From: Drechmeria coniospora
Taxonomy: Eukaryota > Ascomycota > Sordariomycetes > Hypocreales > Ophiocordycipitaceae
DNA length: 64,000 bases
Direction: 5' to 3'
NCBI RefSeq assembly: GCF_001625195.1
Contig: NC_054390.1
Span: forward strand, 1,240,001 to 1,304,000
The translations under genes and the position numbers were made by a program. Of this stretch, positions 20,959 through 33,756 are shown one piece after another. The notes under the pieces were generated by a model. That model made no database searches. It had not been told where the DNA came from and worked only from the letters and a program-made list of their open reading frames with translations. Every line of letters begins with the position of its first letter. The stretch's first letter is position 1.

Positions 20959-22496
20959 GAAACACGATGACGCGATAGAACGCACGGCACTCGAAGAGCG
21001 TCTGGGCCGGCCAGCGACAGCGGGAACGACGGTCACACGCAGCGGGTGATGCTGGGATGACAGCCGTGGAATGCTGCGATTAGTTGCCTCGCAAGGTCCA
21101 CTACGATTCCCGACGATGCTTCATGAATGACGGAAGAGACACAATGCTACGAAAACTTGGGCCAACATGCAACAGGGGTGCGGGGACTTGGCTACCGCGC
21201 CTTGGGATGCACCGATGTGTCATGGGGGGACAGACAACCTCCCGGAACAGATAGATCCATTCACGCACTCATGGCAGCCCGGCCGAGCGAGGAGCATCTG
21301 GTACCACATCATAAAAATTGTCCAATTGGAGGCCATGACGATTGGAAATGCAGAAGAAAATGCTGCGATAGCCTCCAGACGGCCTGACTACACGCCGCAC
21401 GAGCATGAAATGAGGATCCATCGCTGTGGCAAGAGGAACGGTCTCGATACGTATTTGTGACGTGGCTTTCGCATGGCCCGTTCACGTACCCCTTGCAAGC
21501 ATAGCTGAAGGCTCGCCATCGGACGGTAACGCTGCTACTGCTTCCATTTGGACATCGTCTAGCTGGAGTGTGCTGCCGTCTCTTGAGCATTATGTTTCGG
21601 GCGTGACGCGCGCTTCCTGGAAGGAGTATTGCCATCTGTCTGCGTTGAGCGGACTCGATCCCGTGACGGACTATGATCCATCGTGGCAGCAGCTGCTAGT
21701 CATGATATCTTTAGGTTGGCGCTCGCTGAAGCCGCTCTACCAGTCGATATTTGTGGTTCATGGAAAAGCACGGCAAGGCAAAACGACGAATGCGAATACA
21801 GAGTAGTACTACTGTACTTGCAAATGTTCAGGTAAGTATGCCGTATATGCACTTGCGCGAACATGTGCAAACGTACGGAGTACTGCGTAATTCGATATTA
21901 CAAGTACCCAGTGCAGTTGCGGAGTAATGTGAGTACTTGCGATACAGAGTACAGAGTACGGAGTACAGGTGCACGCTAATGATTACTTGCACTTACTTAC
22001 AGTGCTGTAAGTGTGCAACTAAGTACAGTAAGTAAATGTACTTGAAATATTGCAAGTATGGAGTACTTGCATGTACTCCGTACAAGTAATTACTTACAGC
22101 ACTGTACATTTACAGATGCGTACCTACCATGCACATCTACAGTACAGGTGAAGCTAACTGGCCCACCCCGCTTTGAAGGGCAGAGCCGACCCACAGTTGA
22201 CGTCGCCGTCGCCGGTCGGAGTCAGTGACAGCCGCCCCCCACTCACCACCCACTGTATGCCGCCACCCTCGTCCTGTGCCTGTACCTATCCTCCATCGGC
22301 CAGCCAAGTGACTCTTCTCGTTGGAAGGGAGTCAGTCGGCCAGAGTGACGAGGCAACGTTGGTCCGATTTACGACATAAATACCCCAAGACTTCGACTCG
22401 GACACTCCCTCTCTTCTCGGGACCCTACACGGATGGTTTCTCGAACGTGCTGGATCTGGCAACGAAGACTGATCACTCTTGAATCCCTTCACCGCC
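20959..22496. other. Spacer before the GTPase gene
   Basis: No supported gene. The stretch 20,960-21,780 is ordinary sequence with overlapping short frames and probably includes the LSM3 3' UTR. From about 21,800 to 22,150 it is dense in GTAC words (TACGGAGTAC at 21957-21966). From about 22,190 to 22,490 it looks like a promoter. Confidence 0.6.
22374..22382 (+). promoter_or_regulatory. TATA-like element before the GTPase gene
   Basis: The sequence ACATAAATA lies about 115 bp upstream of the ATG at 22497, followed by a pyrimidine-rich leader. Position and composition fit a TATA box; this is inference. Confidence 0.35.
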
Positions 22497-24635
22497 ATGT
22501 CGAACACAGCGATACAAATAAAAGCCAAGCCGCACGAGAAACGGAATGGCGAATCGGTAAGAAGAAGTGTCACAAGAAAGCGAGTTGGTCAGACATGGAA
22601 CCTGACGCATCCCCCAGGCTCTGAGCGACTTTGCGCAGTATGTCGAGCAACAACAGAACCTCCGATTCCCAGGCTCAAGCCAAAGAGGCATCGTCGACAT
22701 CGTCAGGGGCGCCAAGGCCGACAACGAACATCACGAGGAGCTGGATGACTTGTTCGAAAATCTGGACCTCGCCGATACGGCCCCGAGGATACCACTCAAG
22801 AATATCGTCTTGGCGTCGGATGATGACTCCCTCCGACAACTCGTCGACGTCCTCGCGGCGAGAGTCGAGGATGGGATGGGCGAGGCCATCTTTGAACTTG
22901 GATTCGAGAGCAACGGCGAATCCATGAACCTTTCCATAGACCAGTGGAGAACAGCGTACAGGCGACTTGAAGAGGCGGCAAAAAGCATCCACGCCGACTG
23001 CGAGCTCCTGCTCACCAGGAACGTCGGTGGTTCGGTCGAGGCGGCGACGACGGCCAAAAAAGCTAGCAGAGATGCCGCGTGCAGCGGCAGCGTTCTTATC
23101 CGAAGAGCTCCATCCGCTGCGGATTATGCAATCGAGACGAGGATAGCAGTCGTTGGAAACGGTAATGCCGATGAAACGCCTCTCGTTGCGCATCGCTGAC
23201 GTGCCCGCAGTGGATGCAGGGAAAAGTTCCATGTTGGGTGTGCTGGTCAAGGGAGACCTGGATGACGGCCGAGGAAAGGCACGCGTCAACCTGTTCCGCC
23301 ACAAGCACGAGGTCGAGACTGGCCGGACCAGCTCGGTCGGGATGGAGATTTTGGGGTTTGACAGCAAGGGGCATGTCGTCGCATCAGACACTCCTGGACG
23401 TACGTTGAGCACACGCACACGCACACACGCACACGCACACATACACACACCCAAACAGTTTACTTGAGAATCAAAGCGCTAACAAGCCCCAAGGAAAGCT
23501 TTCGTGGGAAGAGATTGGAAAGCGCAGCGCAAAGGTCATTGCTTTCAGCGATTTGGCCGGCCACGAAAAATACCTTCGAACAACCGTCTTCGGTCTCCTC
23601 TCCAGCAGCCCCAATTACTGTCTTCTCATGGTTGCCGCGAACAATGGGCTCGTAGGCATGAGTAAGGAGCATTTGGGGATCGCCCTCGCTCTCAACGTTC
23701 CCGTCATGGTTGTCATCACCAAGATTGACATTTGCCCGCCCAATATCCTGGCCGAGACGATTACGCAAATCACCAAAATTCTGAAGAGCCCAGGAGCGCG
23801 CAAGGTGCCGACGTTCATCAGGAACCGCGAAGAGTGCATAACAACCGCGATCCAGTTCGTCAGCCACAGGATATGCCCCATATTCCAGGTTTCCAATGTC
23901 ACGGGTGAGAATCTCGACCTTGTGAGGACGTTTCTCAATATTCTCCCTCATCACGGCCGCTACTGCTCCGTCTCCCCGCTCGAGTTCCATATCAACGACA
24001 CATTCTCGGTGCCCTTTGTGGGAACAGTCGTCTCGGGAATTGTCAAAACCGGCGTCGCGCACGAAGGAGATTCTGTCCTGGTTGGGCCTGACTCTTTGGG
24101 CCACTTCACCCAAACGACGATTCGATCCATCGAGCGCAAGAGGACACGCGTGATGGCGGCGTCGGCGGGGCAGTCGGCTTCGTTTGCGCTGAAGAAATTG
24201 AAACGGAAAGACGTGAGAAAGGGCATGGTGGTTCTCCCCAAGATCGAGGGCCAGCCGAATCCCCAAGTTCAGCGCGAGTTTATAGCCGAGGGTGAGTGTT
24301 TCTCTTGACAGATGTACGATCATGGTAGGCGCTTGGGTAGCTGACAGATGGAAGTCCTCATCCTCTCGCACGCAACAACCATCAAGAAAAAGTACCAAGC
24401 GATGCTGCACGTCGGCCCAGTGTCGCAGACGTGCGCCATCATAGACATTGACCGAGAGCACATCCGCACCGGCGACCGAGCCACTGTCGCCTTTCGATTC
24501 GTCCAGCGCCCCGAGTTCCTCGTCCCCGGGGACCGTCTGCTCTTCCGAGAGGGCCGCACCAAAGGCCTCGGGATCGTCAAGGCAGTTGGATACGACCCTC
24601 AACATCCACTGATGCCCAGCACAACAGCAAGTTAA
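22497..24635 (+). CDS. GTPBP1/GTPBP2-type translational GTPase
   Basis: Five exons, 22497-22556, 22618-23161, 23211-23399, 23494-24291 and 24355-24635, give 623 aa. G1 is GNVDAGKSS (about 200-208), split by the second intron after the first base of the Val codon. G3 is DLAGHEKY (284-291) and G4 is TKID (340-343) in place of NKxD, as is usual in this family. Two beta-barrel domains follow ([13 protein letters not shown]; then [10 protein letters not shown]). GTPBP1-like proteins are EF-1A/eEF1A relatives linked to ribosome rescue and mRNA turnover in the cytosol. The last acceptor is read as GAAG|TC at 24354/24355 because it restores the AEVLILSH strand; the nearer CAG breaks the frame. The third intron holds a CA-rich microsatellite. 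Fungal members are poorly studied, so the substrate is unknown. Confidence 0.9.
23408..23452. repeat. CA-rich microsatellite inside an intron
   Basis: A run of ACAC/ACGC dinucleotides lies in the 94-nt third intron (23400-23493) of the GTPBP1-type gene. It likely varies in length between strains but does not touch the splice sites. Confidence 0.85.
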
Positions 24636-25924
24636 CGAGCCATGAGGATATCAGACCGGGAGGGTTGAGCGTTGTGAATAGTACCCAGATCGATGATGGC
24701 CATTAGCCACGTCCAGGTCATGCTTGAATGGCTGTTGCATGTCGAGAAGCATTTGATGTCTTGGATATTTTTGATCCTATTGCCAGGAATAATTGAAGGT
24801 AGCGTTTTCGCGAAGCCCGCTGTCTGCAGCAACGACGACTTTCCTCACCTTGCATGTATAAACGTGCGAAGCGATCGGAGCTGAAAGGGTCAATGCTGAT
24901 TGACCTCGAACAAATGACACGAGTGTAAGCACACTGGTCTGCATTCTCAGTATGGGACCGCTGAACAGGCAAGGGCCTAGCATACTCGCAGATGCGTACA
25001 ATATGTTCTCGGAGCCATTCGTATCTCGTCCACCTTGCATATCATCCAGCCATCGCTTCAGCATATCTCATCCATTCAAGCTCCGACCATGACACATGGC
25101 CATACCGGGCCTTGCAGGCAGCGCATCAAACACCCACCTACCGGGATGCCAAAGTCCAACAGCGCCCGGAGGCATGAATTCGTGGCGGCCTTGGTGAGAC
25201 CAGGGCCGTGGTGAAAGGTGGTGGGGTGGGAGCTGCGGAGAGACAACGGGGTTCGGTCCGGGCGGCGGAACGTTGTGGGCATGACTCCCGACGAACGTAC
25301 TGACGTTGGTCCGGGTTTGCCGGGCCTGTGGGGCCGTACGTGAATGAGACTTATCACGACTGCAAGATATCCGCCGAGTGCACCTACGACGCATCTATAC
25401 ATTCCGGCATAGACGAACAGGGGCCATACGAGAGTATCGGTTCAGCCGAGCGAGCCCTTTGCCCCGGCACAATACAAGTCACCAATATATCCTGTCAGCA
25501 TGAGGAGACACATACGTCGGTAATTCGCATCGCTGTTCCAATCACGGCGTATGCTACACCTCATGTGGAGGCAAGCCGAGAAAAGCTTCTATGCAACCGT
25601 ACATGCAAGAAATCACAAACTGCCCCGAGTGCTCCTTAAACAACATGATGACTTTCCAAACGCCATACCAGTCTCGACCCCCCCCAAAAAACCGCAAATC
25701 AAAAACGCCTCGCGAACCAATGCTTCCTTTCCTCTCCATGATTCTCGACTCGTTCGGGTTGAGTCTAGATCAAAAACAACAAAATAAAATAAAATCCTTT
25801 TCTTTTCCAATCCGTCTCGATGCAAGGTTTTCCGATAGATGGCCTTAGGGGTGGAGTGGGGGGTTGGCCGATGCGGTGCTCTTGTCGTCGTGAAGCGAGA
25901 TCTGACAGGGCTGTGAGGAGGCGG
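24636..25924. other. Convergent spacer, no gene seen
   Basis: This lies between the converging GTPase and alpha-arrestin genes and presumably holds both 3' UTRs. It has only short overlapping frames. An A-rich stretch (CAAAATAAAATAAAATCC, about 25778-25797) stands out near the arrestin 3' end. Confidence 0.55.
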
Positions 25925-28900
25925 TTACACCTCATCGCTCCGCATCGGCAGGGTGGTCAAAAACTGGGGACGCGATATCTCCATGCTCCTGCTCGGCATG
26001 CGTCCACCGGGGGTTCGCGGGTGGAGGACGTTGACTCGACCACTTCGGTTCAAGATCCTCGGCGGTTGCTCGTCCGAGTCGGAAGCAGAGTCTTCGTCGC
26101 GAAGGCCGTGGTTGGCGAGTCGCGAAAAGTAGTCCGCAAGGCCGTCGACGCTCGGCGTCCCCACGACGGCATCGTAGTGAGGGGGGGGCGTGGCGGCGTC
26201 GGGGCGCTCGACGACGATGGCGGGAGGCGGCGCAACGTCGTCGTCAAAGGCCGGGGGGTCGAAGCTTGGCGCCCTCATCAGGTGAATCGGTCGCGGCTCT
26301 CCTTGAATGCCGAGCCCGTGGGACGCGTGCTGGGCCGGGCCGGCGTCGCCGAGGGCACCGCCATGGGGTAGGTGGGCACTCTGCGGGAAGACGGGAAGAT
26401 GATCGACCGAGGCGCCGCCGGCCAGCGTTCCCGTCGACGAGCTCGGCGAGATGTCGGTCATGACCGAAGCGGAATCCGGGCAGCCGCAGGCGGCCTGGAA
26501 AGGCGACGGCTGGCAGGTCGGGCCCGCGTAGGCCGGGAGGTTCGTGTTGGCGTGCGTGGCCCGGCAATTGAGGACGGTGAATGGAGAGTCGATGCTAATC
26601 TCAAAGTGTCGCCGCCGCGTGCCGGTCGGATCCTCGTGATCCGGGCGGCTGATGCGCATGACGATCTGGACGGGGGTCGAGTCAGCCAGCCGGTCGGTCG
26701 TTTTCGGAGCGGTCACGAGCAGAATGGGTGGCTCGGGGGCTCGGATGGGAACTTCCACGTACCTTGATCCAGTGGTAGACGTTGACGTTCTTCCAGCTGC
26801 AGTCCGGGTGCAGGGCCAGGTCCTTGTTCTTGGCCATCATCTCGCAAGTGGGGATCTGGACGTTGGCCTCGATCTCGGTGGAACCCCACATGCTCTCGAG
26901 GCCGAGGTCGAGGTCGCCCAGCAGGTTCGCCGCCGGCTCCGGCAGCGGCTCGGGGCTCGTGCGCCTCCGGGCGGCGTCGGTGATGCGCCTCCGCTGGGCC
27001 ACCTCGCGGGCTTCGCGCCGGCTCTCGGCGCTGGGCTCGCCGCCGCGGACCGTGTTGATCTCGGACGAGGCCCAGGTGGGGTCGAGCGGCTTGCCGGCCG
27101 ACTTCTCGACGAGGAGGATCTTGCGGCCGGGGTCCTTGCGGGCGACGCGCCTGTCGTTGGTCCAGTACTCGACCGACTCGGTCACGTAGACCTTGATCTT
27201 GTGGACCTGCACCTTGGCGAGCGGGGTGAGCTTGAAGGCGATGGGGATCTTGGAGCCGATGGGGAAGCTCTTGCCCGAGATGACGATGTCGTAGTGCAGC
27301 TGGTCCTCCCACTGGCGGCTGATGGAGATGGGCTCCGTCGTCTCGAGCGACATCTGGTCGGGCAGGCGGACGATGGACACCTCCTTCATGCCGTGGAGGT
27401 TCGGCTTGAAGGCGCCGGCGCGGTCGACGGTGGCGTGCAGCTCCCAGCGGACGGAGCCGTAGCGCAGCTTGGTCGTCTCGAGCTGGTGGTGGTCGATGGG
27501 GAGCTCGAAGGTGTAGTCGTAGACGCCGGGGTAGAAGACCTTGTAGCCCTTGGCCTGCGTCGCCGTGGTGCCGTGGTCACCCTTGCCGAAGCTGCGGGTG
27601 TGGACGCTCTGGAGGGAGAGGCGCTTGAGCTCCCTCGCGCTGAGGCCGCTCCTCTGCTGCACCGCCGACGCCGACGAGGACAGCAGGGGGCCGGCGGGCA
27701 GGGGGGGCGCGGCGGCGTCGGCGGGCACGGCGCGGAGGCGGTAGGAGCACTGGTCGCCGTACTCGGTCTCCCAGCCGTCGTTCATGGCGTTGAAGAAGGT
27801 CAGGACCTGGGTCCGCAGGCTCTCCTCCTCGAAGACGTCCTGCTTGAGCGGCGGGATGCCCTCGGGCCAGTCGGTGCGGGCGCGGCCGACGAGCTTGAGC
27901 TGGATGGCCTTGAGCTTGACGTTCTTGCTCACCTTGAGCTGCAGCCTGCCCCGGAGGAGGGCGGTGCCGCTCTGCTCGCCGCGCTGGACGTTGCTGTCGT
28001 GGCTGAAGCCGGAGAGGAAGACGTTGGGCTCGGCGAGGAGGATGGAGCAGGCGACGCCGCTGCCAGAGGCGACGGGCTTCGAGACGTCGGCGGCGGCGCC
28101 GAGGGAGGCGACGGCCGACTTGGTGGAGCGGACCGACATGATGCTGTTGCGGTTCCGGCTACGGGGGATGGGGGCGACCGACGAGGACGTGTCGGGCGCT
28201 CCTCGGGGGACGGCGGGCGCGGGCGCGGCGGCCATGGCGAGGCCGCCGGCGTCGGCGAGGTTGACGACGTTGGAGGGGGACGAGGGGGACGGGGAGGGAG
28301 AGGTGGGCGAGTAGGCGTTGCCGGCGTAGAAGGAGGAGGAGGAGGAGGAGGAGTTGGCGGTCGTGGTCGCCGTGCTTGGCGTCGCCGTCGTGACGGGTGC
28401 CGCGCCGGTGGAGTCGATGCGTAGGGGGTGGTATTCCGGATTGGGGATGACGTCGTCGTACGCTGGGGGAGGGGGTACCAGCTGCCGACTGGCATCGGCG
28501 GCGGCGGCGGCGGCGGCCACCTGCGGGGAGGCGGCCGAGGACCGCTTGGAGGAGAATGATTGCAGCAGCTTGCTCAGGACGGTCGGTCGGGCGAGCGAGT
28601 GCTTCGCGGCGACGACGGGGGGAGGGGGGTCGGTCGCGCGGGCTGCGGCGGCGGCGGCGGCGCTGGCGGCCGTCGTGTTGTCGGCGTTGGTGCTGACGGC
28701 GGCGGAGGGGAAGTAGGAGTTGGCGGGGGCCGTGGCGTAGGGGGACAGGGCGGACGAAGTGGTGGTCGTCGTGTTCGCGTAGCCGTAGGAGTCGTGGGTG
28801 CCCGCCGTCGTCGGGGACGTGGGGGTCGCGAGGTCGGCGGCGGCGGCGTGGTGGCGAGCGGCGGCCGACGACGCACCGGCGGCGGCGGAAGGCATGGTGG

Positions 28901-29318
28901 CGGCGGAAGGCACGGCGGCGGCGGAAGGCATGGCGGCGATGCTGCGGCGGTGCTGCTCGGCGGCGGCCCTCGAGTTCGTCCTCACCTTGAGGGTCTGGGA
29001 CCTCGACCTGCCCGACCTCGGACGCAACTCGCGCGGCACGTAGCCCGGCGGGTAGGTGGTGATGTGAATCGAGTGCGGGCGCGAGCGCCTCGGGCCGATC
29101 AGAGGGGCCGGGAAGCAGCCGCCGTCGGCGAAGGTCGGCGGGCGGCCGTGAGGCTGACCCTGGGCGTGGGCCTGACTTTGGGCCTGAGCTTGGGACTGAG
29201 GCTGGCCGTGAGAGGGGCCGTGGTGGGTGTTGCCGTCGGTGCGGTAGTAGACGTTGCCGCTGTTGGCGATGATCCAGTTGCCGTTGCGTGAGCGGCCGGG
29301 ATGAGTCGATGCTGGCAT
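25925..29318 (-). CDS. Alpha-arrestin (ART-type ubiquitin-ligase adaptor)
   Basis: Two exons on the minus strand, 29318-26763 and 26665-25925, give 1,098 aa. The 97-nt intron (GTACGT...CCAG) is phase 0. The start ATG 29318 gives MPASTHPGRSRNGNWIIANS; the frame is open further upstream but reads like leader. Residues up to about 420 are low-complexity (Gln, Ala, Ser, Pro). The arrestin N and C domains run from about 420 to 880 (NVFLSGFSHDSNVQRGEQ; GYKVFYPGVYDYTFELPID; YDIVISGKSFPIGSKIPIAF). Two PPxY motifs, PPAY (284-287) and PPHY (1013-1016), fit binding to WW domains of an Rsp5/NEDD4-type ligase. The family directs ubiquitin-dependent endocytosis of plasma-membrane transporters. Which yeast ART it corresponds to I cannot say. 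Confidence 0.9.
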
Positions 29319-31703
29319 CGTGTATCGATGCAATGAGCTGAAACCTGCTGCGCGTCCCGGGCTGCCGTCAAACGGACATGGCAATGCCGTGCAGTGGGTT
29401 GTAGCGTGGTGCGATGGGATGGGATGGCTCGTCGTCGGGCCGGTGCCTGTGCCTGGTGACAGACTCGTCGGTGCACTCGTCACTCGTCGGTGCACTCGTC
29501 GGGGCACTCGTCGTGGCACTCGTCGTGCTTGATGGGCCGTGCGCTTGCTGTATTCCCGAACGAGCACCTGACTTTTTTCGTCTGCTTGTTCTCGTGCCTC
29601 GTCCTATTCCTTCTCACAGGGCAGCCAGACGAGAAGCGTGGTGGCGCGATCGACGCGGAAGCGGCAGAGGCAGCAGAGGTCGGCGAGACGGATAATCCTC
29701 TCCGTGCAGGGAAATGGACGTGCGTAGCGGCCGGCTGTTGATGGCAGGGGTCCCCGTCTCCAAGCGTCGAGATCGCATAAAGGTGCGTGGCCTGGAAGGA
29801 GATGACGAGATGCGAGGATGGAGCCGGTGCTGGGTCGACCGGGGTGCCGGGAGGGGAGGGGACGCGCGAGGCGGCAAGGCGCTGAGGACCGAGGGGGGCC
29901 GTGACGAACGGTCTGCCTGTTGCAACGCCGGCCGTGTCTGTGTCCGTGGCTGCGTCTGCGTCGTCGGTTCTGTTCAATCTCGTGTGGTGTGTCGAATCGT
30001 TGAGCAATCTTGGTCGACCTCGATCGTCTTCGAGCCGTCAAATGGTGCGGGGAGGGTGTGCGATGAAGAGGGAAGGCACGAAGGAAGGCATGAAGGAAGG
30101 TACGGCAGAAGGCACCAACCAAGGAAGGAGCGAACGAATGAACGACTGGAACGGCGGGCCCTTTCAAGGTGAGGCGAGCCGGAGCCAAGCAGAGGGAGGC
30201 TAGGCGTCGAAAGGAAACATGACACTTACTCGCAGGTCTAGACGGTGCCCTACGCTCCAAGGCGGCGGTGAGATGGTCCTTTTCGTTTGAACTTTACCAC
30301 GTATCAAGCACAGAAGCGTCCGATGGAGCACGCTCCACGGAGCAGAGTCGTTATGTATGCCGCCCCTCCACCACCCATCAAGGGGCGTCAAGGTGGTGGG
30401 GGGGGGGCAAAGCCAGGGGGGGGGGGGGGTGATGGGTGAAAAGCCAAACGAGATATGGGCAAGCGTCGAGGCCGTAAGCGTACGTGAAGACGAAGCGGTT
30501 ACCGAAAGGACGCCTCGCCATCCCCCTTGGGATGCTTTTTGCCTACTCGCGCCGTACTCGTACAGCCACAGCGACCCCCCCTTACCCCCGTTCGCTCGCT
30601 CGCCGACGCCGCCGCTGGCCAGCGGCATGGACGAGACACGGACTACGCGCGCTTGTCCGTACTAGGCAACAGTTTGGCAGGCTTCATCGGTACATGGCGT
30701 CTTGTACCCGACACGCGTGTCAACCACCAAGGAGTACCCGCCCCGCTCACCCTAGGAGGTACCTTCATCACTGCCGTCGGCCTGGCCGTGGTTCGCGGTC
30801 ACGATGCTCAAGCGGCGGCGACGGGTACGGAACGTAAAACACGGACATGCCGTACACAAGCGAGCGCACGGCAGGCAGGCGCCGACTTGATCGGATGCAG
30901 CTGCTCCCGACCGATGGAGGATGCCCGAGGGTCCACGGCGCATCTCATCGTCGATGGCCCCCGATTGGATCTGCCGAACCGGGAGGATTCTGGTGCTGGG
31001 GTTCTAGCGTCTTTCCAAAAAAAAAAAAATGAAGGGTGCCGATGGCGACGGGTGCGGGCTAGTCCAGCGCCTCTGTCTCGCATGCTCGCACCGTGGGTGC
31101 ATTTTCCGCAGCGCTCGCTCGCCCGCACACAGCGCTCTCTTCATGCTTGCGTACAGGCAACTCGACAGCTCAAGCGGCATCCGCCAGGCGACCAACCAAA
31201 CGCGCCCGGGTCGCGGCGCCCAACGCGCAGAGCGTACGTGTGCCTGAACGCGCGCGACGTGGATGCGTTCATCCGCATCGGCAGCCGCATCCAACGCCGG
31301 CCGGCTGCTGGCCGCTGACCTCGGGTCATTTCGGTCGGTACCCTGCCACGGCAACGGTGCACCGGCTCGCCCGTCATGACCAAGTCCGTCGCTGGGCGGG
31401 CCATGACACGTCCGCACGCTCTCGCGCGCCGCACCAGTCATGCCGACGGCCGAACCCCCAGCTGCGAGCCGGCGTCGACTCGCTGGCCGCTTCATCGGTT
31501 CCCGCGAGCACCACGGCCAATCGAGCATTGCTCTCCGCCGTCGGCACTCGCGAAGCATCCAGCCAGCCGACGACGGCCATGGCCCGCGCGTCCGCCACGA
31601 CGGCGACCTATCATCTGCCGAGGGACGGGTTGCCTGAACGAGGAGAGGTGCGCGAGGCTGTCGGGGAGCAGCGGTCGAGCCGGCCGGAAGGCGTTGGCGC
31701 GCC

Positions 31704-31733
31704 GGGGGGAGGGGGAGGGGGAGGGGGAGGGGG
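31704..31733 (+). repeat. (GGGGGA)n purine tract, G-quadruplex candidate
   Basis: Five runs of at least five G separated by single A residues on the + strand. Four or more runs of G with one-base loops is the standard pattern for an intramolecular G-quadruplex; folding is inferred. Confidence 0.8.
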
Positions 31734-32414
31734 CGAGCTCGGAACCGGAACGGGGCCCGCCCGGTCGCCTTGGGCCTCGCGGCAGGAAAGCGGCGTGCAC
31801 GGTCCGGGTGCGGTGCGGCGGCGTGCCTGACATGTGACGTGCACGGCGGCGGCAAACCGTCGACAACGGATCCGTCGCTCGCCGCCCTGGCCTGAGCGGC
31901 CCCCTTCCTTCACCCTTCCTTCCCCTGCAAGCATCCATCCATGCATGAATGCATCATGACGATTGTGGCGCTGGTTGGCGTCGCGCCACCGACGACCCGG
32001 CCCTGCCCCGGGTCTCCGCACCGTCCACATGCAGCACGGCGGGCGGCAGGAGCACTGTACTGCACTTGCGCAGGTACGTACCGAGCCCGGCGTTTCCCAC
32101 CCCACTCCACCGCCAGAGCAGCGAGGAGGGACCCGGATGCGAAGCCGGGCCAGCGCTGGGGAATGATGGCCACGGTCGACGGGGACTCGGTCCATCATCG
32201 TCATGATTGTCATGATGCCGCTTCGCTCTCACGCTTTCGTCCGGACCCAACCTGCGCATACTGCCTTGGCCAGACGCATCGGCCTAGACGGAGGCTGAAT
32301 CGACGAGGCCGACAGGCGCCTTCCTTTGCGCGGGGCCGCTGCGTTCGGCAACTTCCGAGCCTCGTGCCTCTCGTTCATTACCCGCACCACTCCGCGTAGG
32401 TATCCGTGCAGGTA

Positions 32415-32444
32415 GGGGAGGGAGGGGAGGGGAGGGGAGGGGAG
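32415..32444 (+). repeat. (GGGGA)n purine tract, G-quadruplex candidate
   Basis: Six runs of three or four G separated by single A residues, in gene-free DNA. It has the same form as the tract at 31704-31733. Confidence 0.8.
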
Positions 32445-33756
32445 GTATGTTGGACGCCCACCGTTGCAGGCAGGTACAGCGGCTCCTCGGGGCCCAACTA
32501 GAGTACAGCACATCCGAGCATGGAGTTGGTGCAGTGCGCCGTCCGACTCCCGCAGCGCGTTAGGCCGTGCTTGCAGCCGTCCATGTGCCGTTGCACTCGC
32601 GAAGCCGCAGCAACCGTCCCGCCACAGCGCATTTGGCTGCTGTAAATGTACCGTCTCCTGGCACCGGCGGCGCCAGCCCGCGGCATCGAACCCATCCCCC
32701 CTCGAACCGAATCAACCAAGCAAGCAAGGCGGCGACGACCAAATGCAGCGACGATGAATGCAAATATCGCCCGCCACCCACCGCCCTCTTCCTGCTTCGT
32801 GCCCCCTGCCTTGCATCCTGCGTCCGCCGCCGCCCTGCGCCGATGCCGTCGGCCACAGTGCGCTGGGAGGACACGGCCGGTCGGCTGTCGGCCAGAGTGC
32901 TGCACGAGACGAACGACCTCACTGCCACGGCGCCGCGAGACCACGCCACGAGGAACGCGCGAGCGTTGCCCCTGGTGTCCAATCAGACATGTGCCGCTGT
33001 ATGCCATGCTCGGTGGTGTGACTGCCGGCCGCGTACTCCCAACGTCATGGTGCCGGTATCAATACTGCGTGCGTGGTGCGCTCTGCTGTGAGGAGTGGTC
33101 GGGAAATTCCTGGGGACGATACTGTGCCGCTGCCACCGTGTGCTGTGCACCGATGGTACAAGTACTCGCTGCGTGTCATTGTACTTGCATGCACGGAGCA
33201 CTTATTACCTACGACGCAAGTACAAGTTAGTACGTGTACATGTACTTATGGAGTGCCGCCGGCCAACCCACCTCCACCAGGGTGGCGGCTTCGAGAACAT
33301 GAGTGTGCTGTGTGGCATCATTGGCATGTCACGCATCCAGCGCCCAGCACCACCTAGGTCGGGGCATCCTTGCCCGCGCTGCGCCCTGCGAAACTCTGTC
33401 CCTTCCATCCGTCACGGGCTGCCCGTTCCCGTCATGCCACCCAGCCACGCACTCACGTCAAAAGCGGGCTCCCCGCGCTCTCCCCCATCCGCTGCACACC
33501 ACCTTCTGTCCCCGCTGCTCCGCTCCCTCTCTCGCGCTGCCTTTGCCCTCCGCGTCCATGGCCGTGGTGAACTGCGTGCGAGCCAAGGGCGCTCCGCGTG
33601 AAATCCTAGTGTGCGTTCGCCCTGCTTCGTGCGCTCGCCCTGCCGAAGGTTCAGGGCGTAGCGTGAATAGCAGCCTGCAGCGCTACCACACCAGGACACT
33701 ATTTGTAGGTGCCTACTACCTCTAGTACCTAGTAGGTAGCACTGTAGGTACTGATG

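Larger units (their letters stand above)
29319..33756. other. Gene-free region upstream of the arrestin, G-tract-rich
   Basis: The first ~900 bp are probably the arrestin promoter and leader. Beyond this I see no gene: the many open frames on both strands come from high GC. Notable are G runs at 30398-30407 and 30416-30429, an A run at about 31019-31029, and two purine arrays described separately. GTAC words reappear from about 33,150 to 33,260. Confidence 0.55.

Noticed and set aside
24348..24354. ATG at 24348 as the start of a separate small gene
   Set aside because: The frame after it is the last exon of the GTPBP1-type gene; splicing to 24355 restores the conserved AEVLILSH strand.
26652..28424. 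590-codon + strand frame over the arrestin gene
   Set aside because: Antisense shadow of the arrestin exons; low-complexity Gly/Val/Leu/Asp product with no family resemblance.
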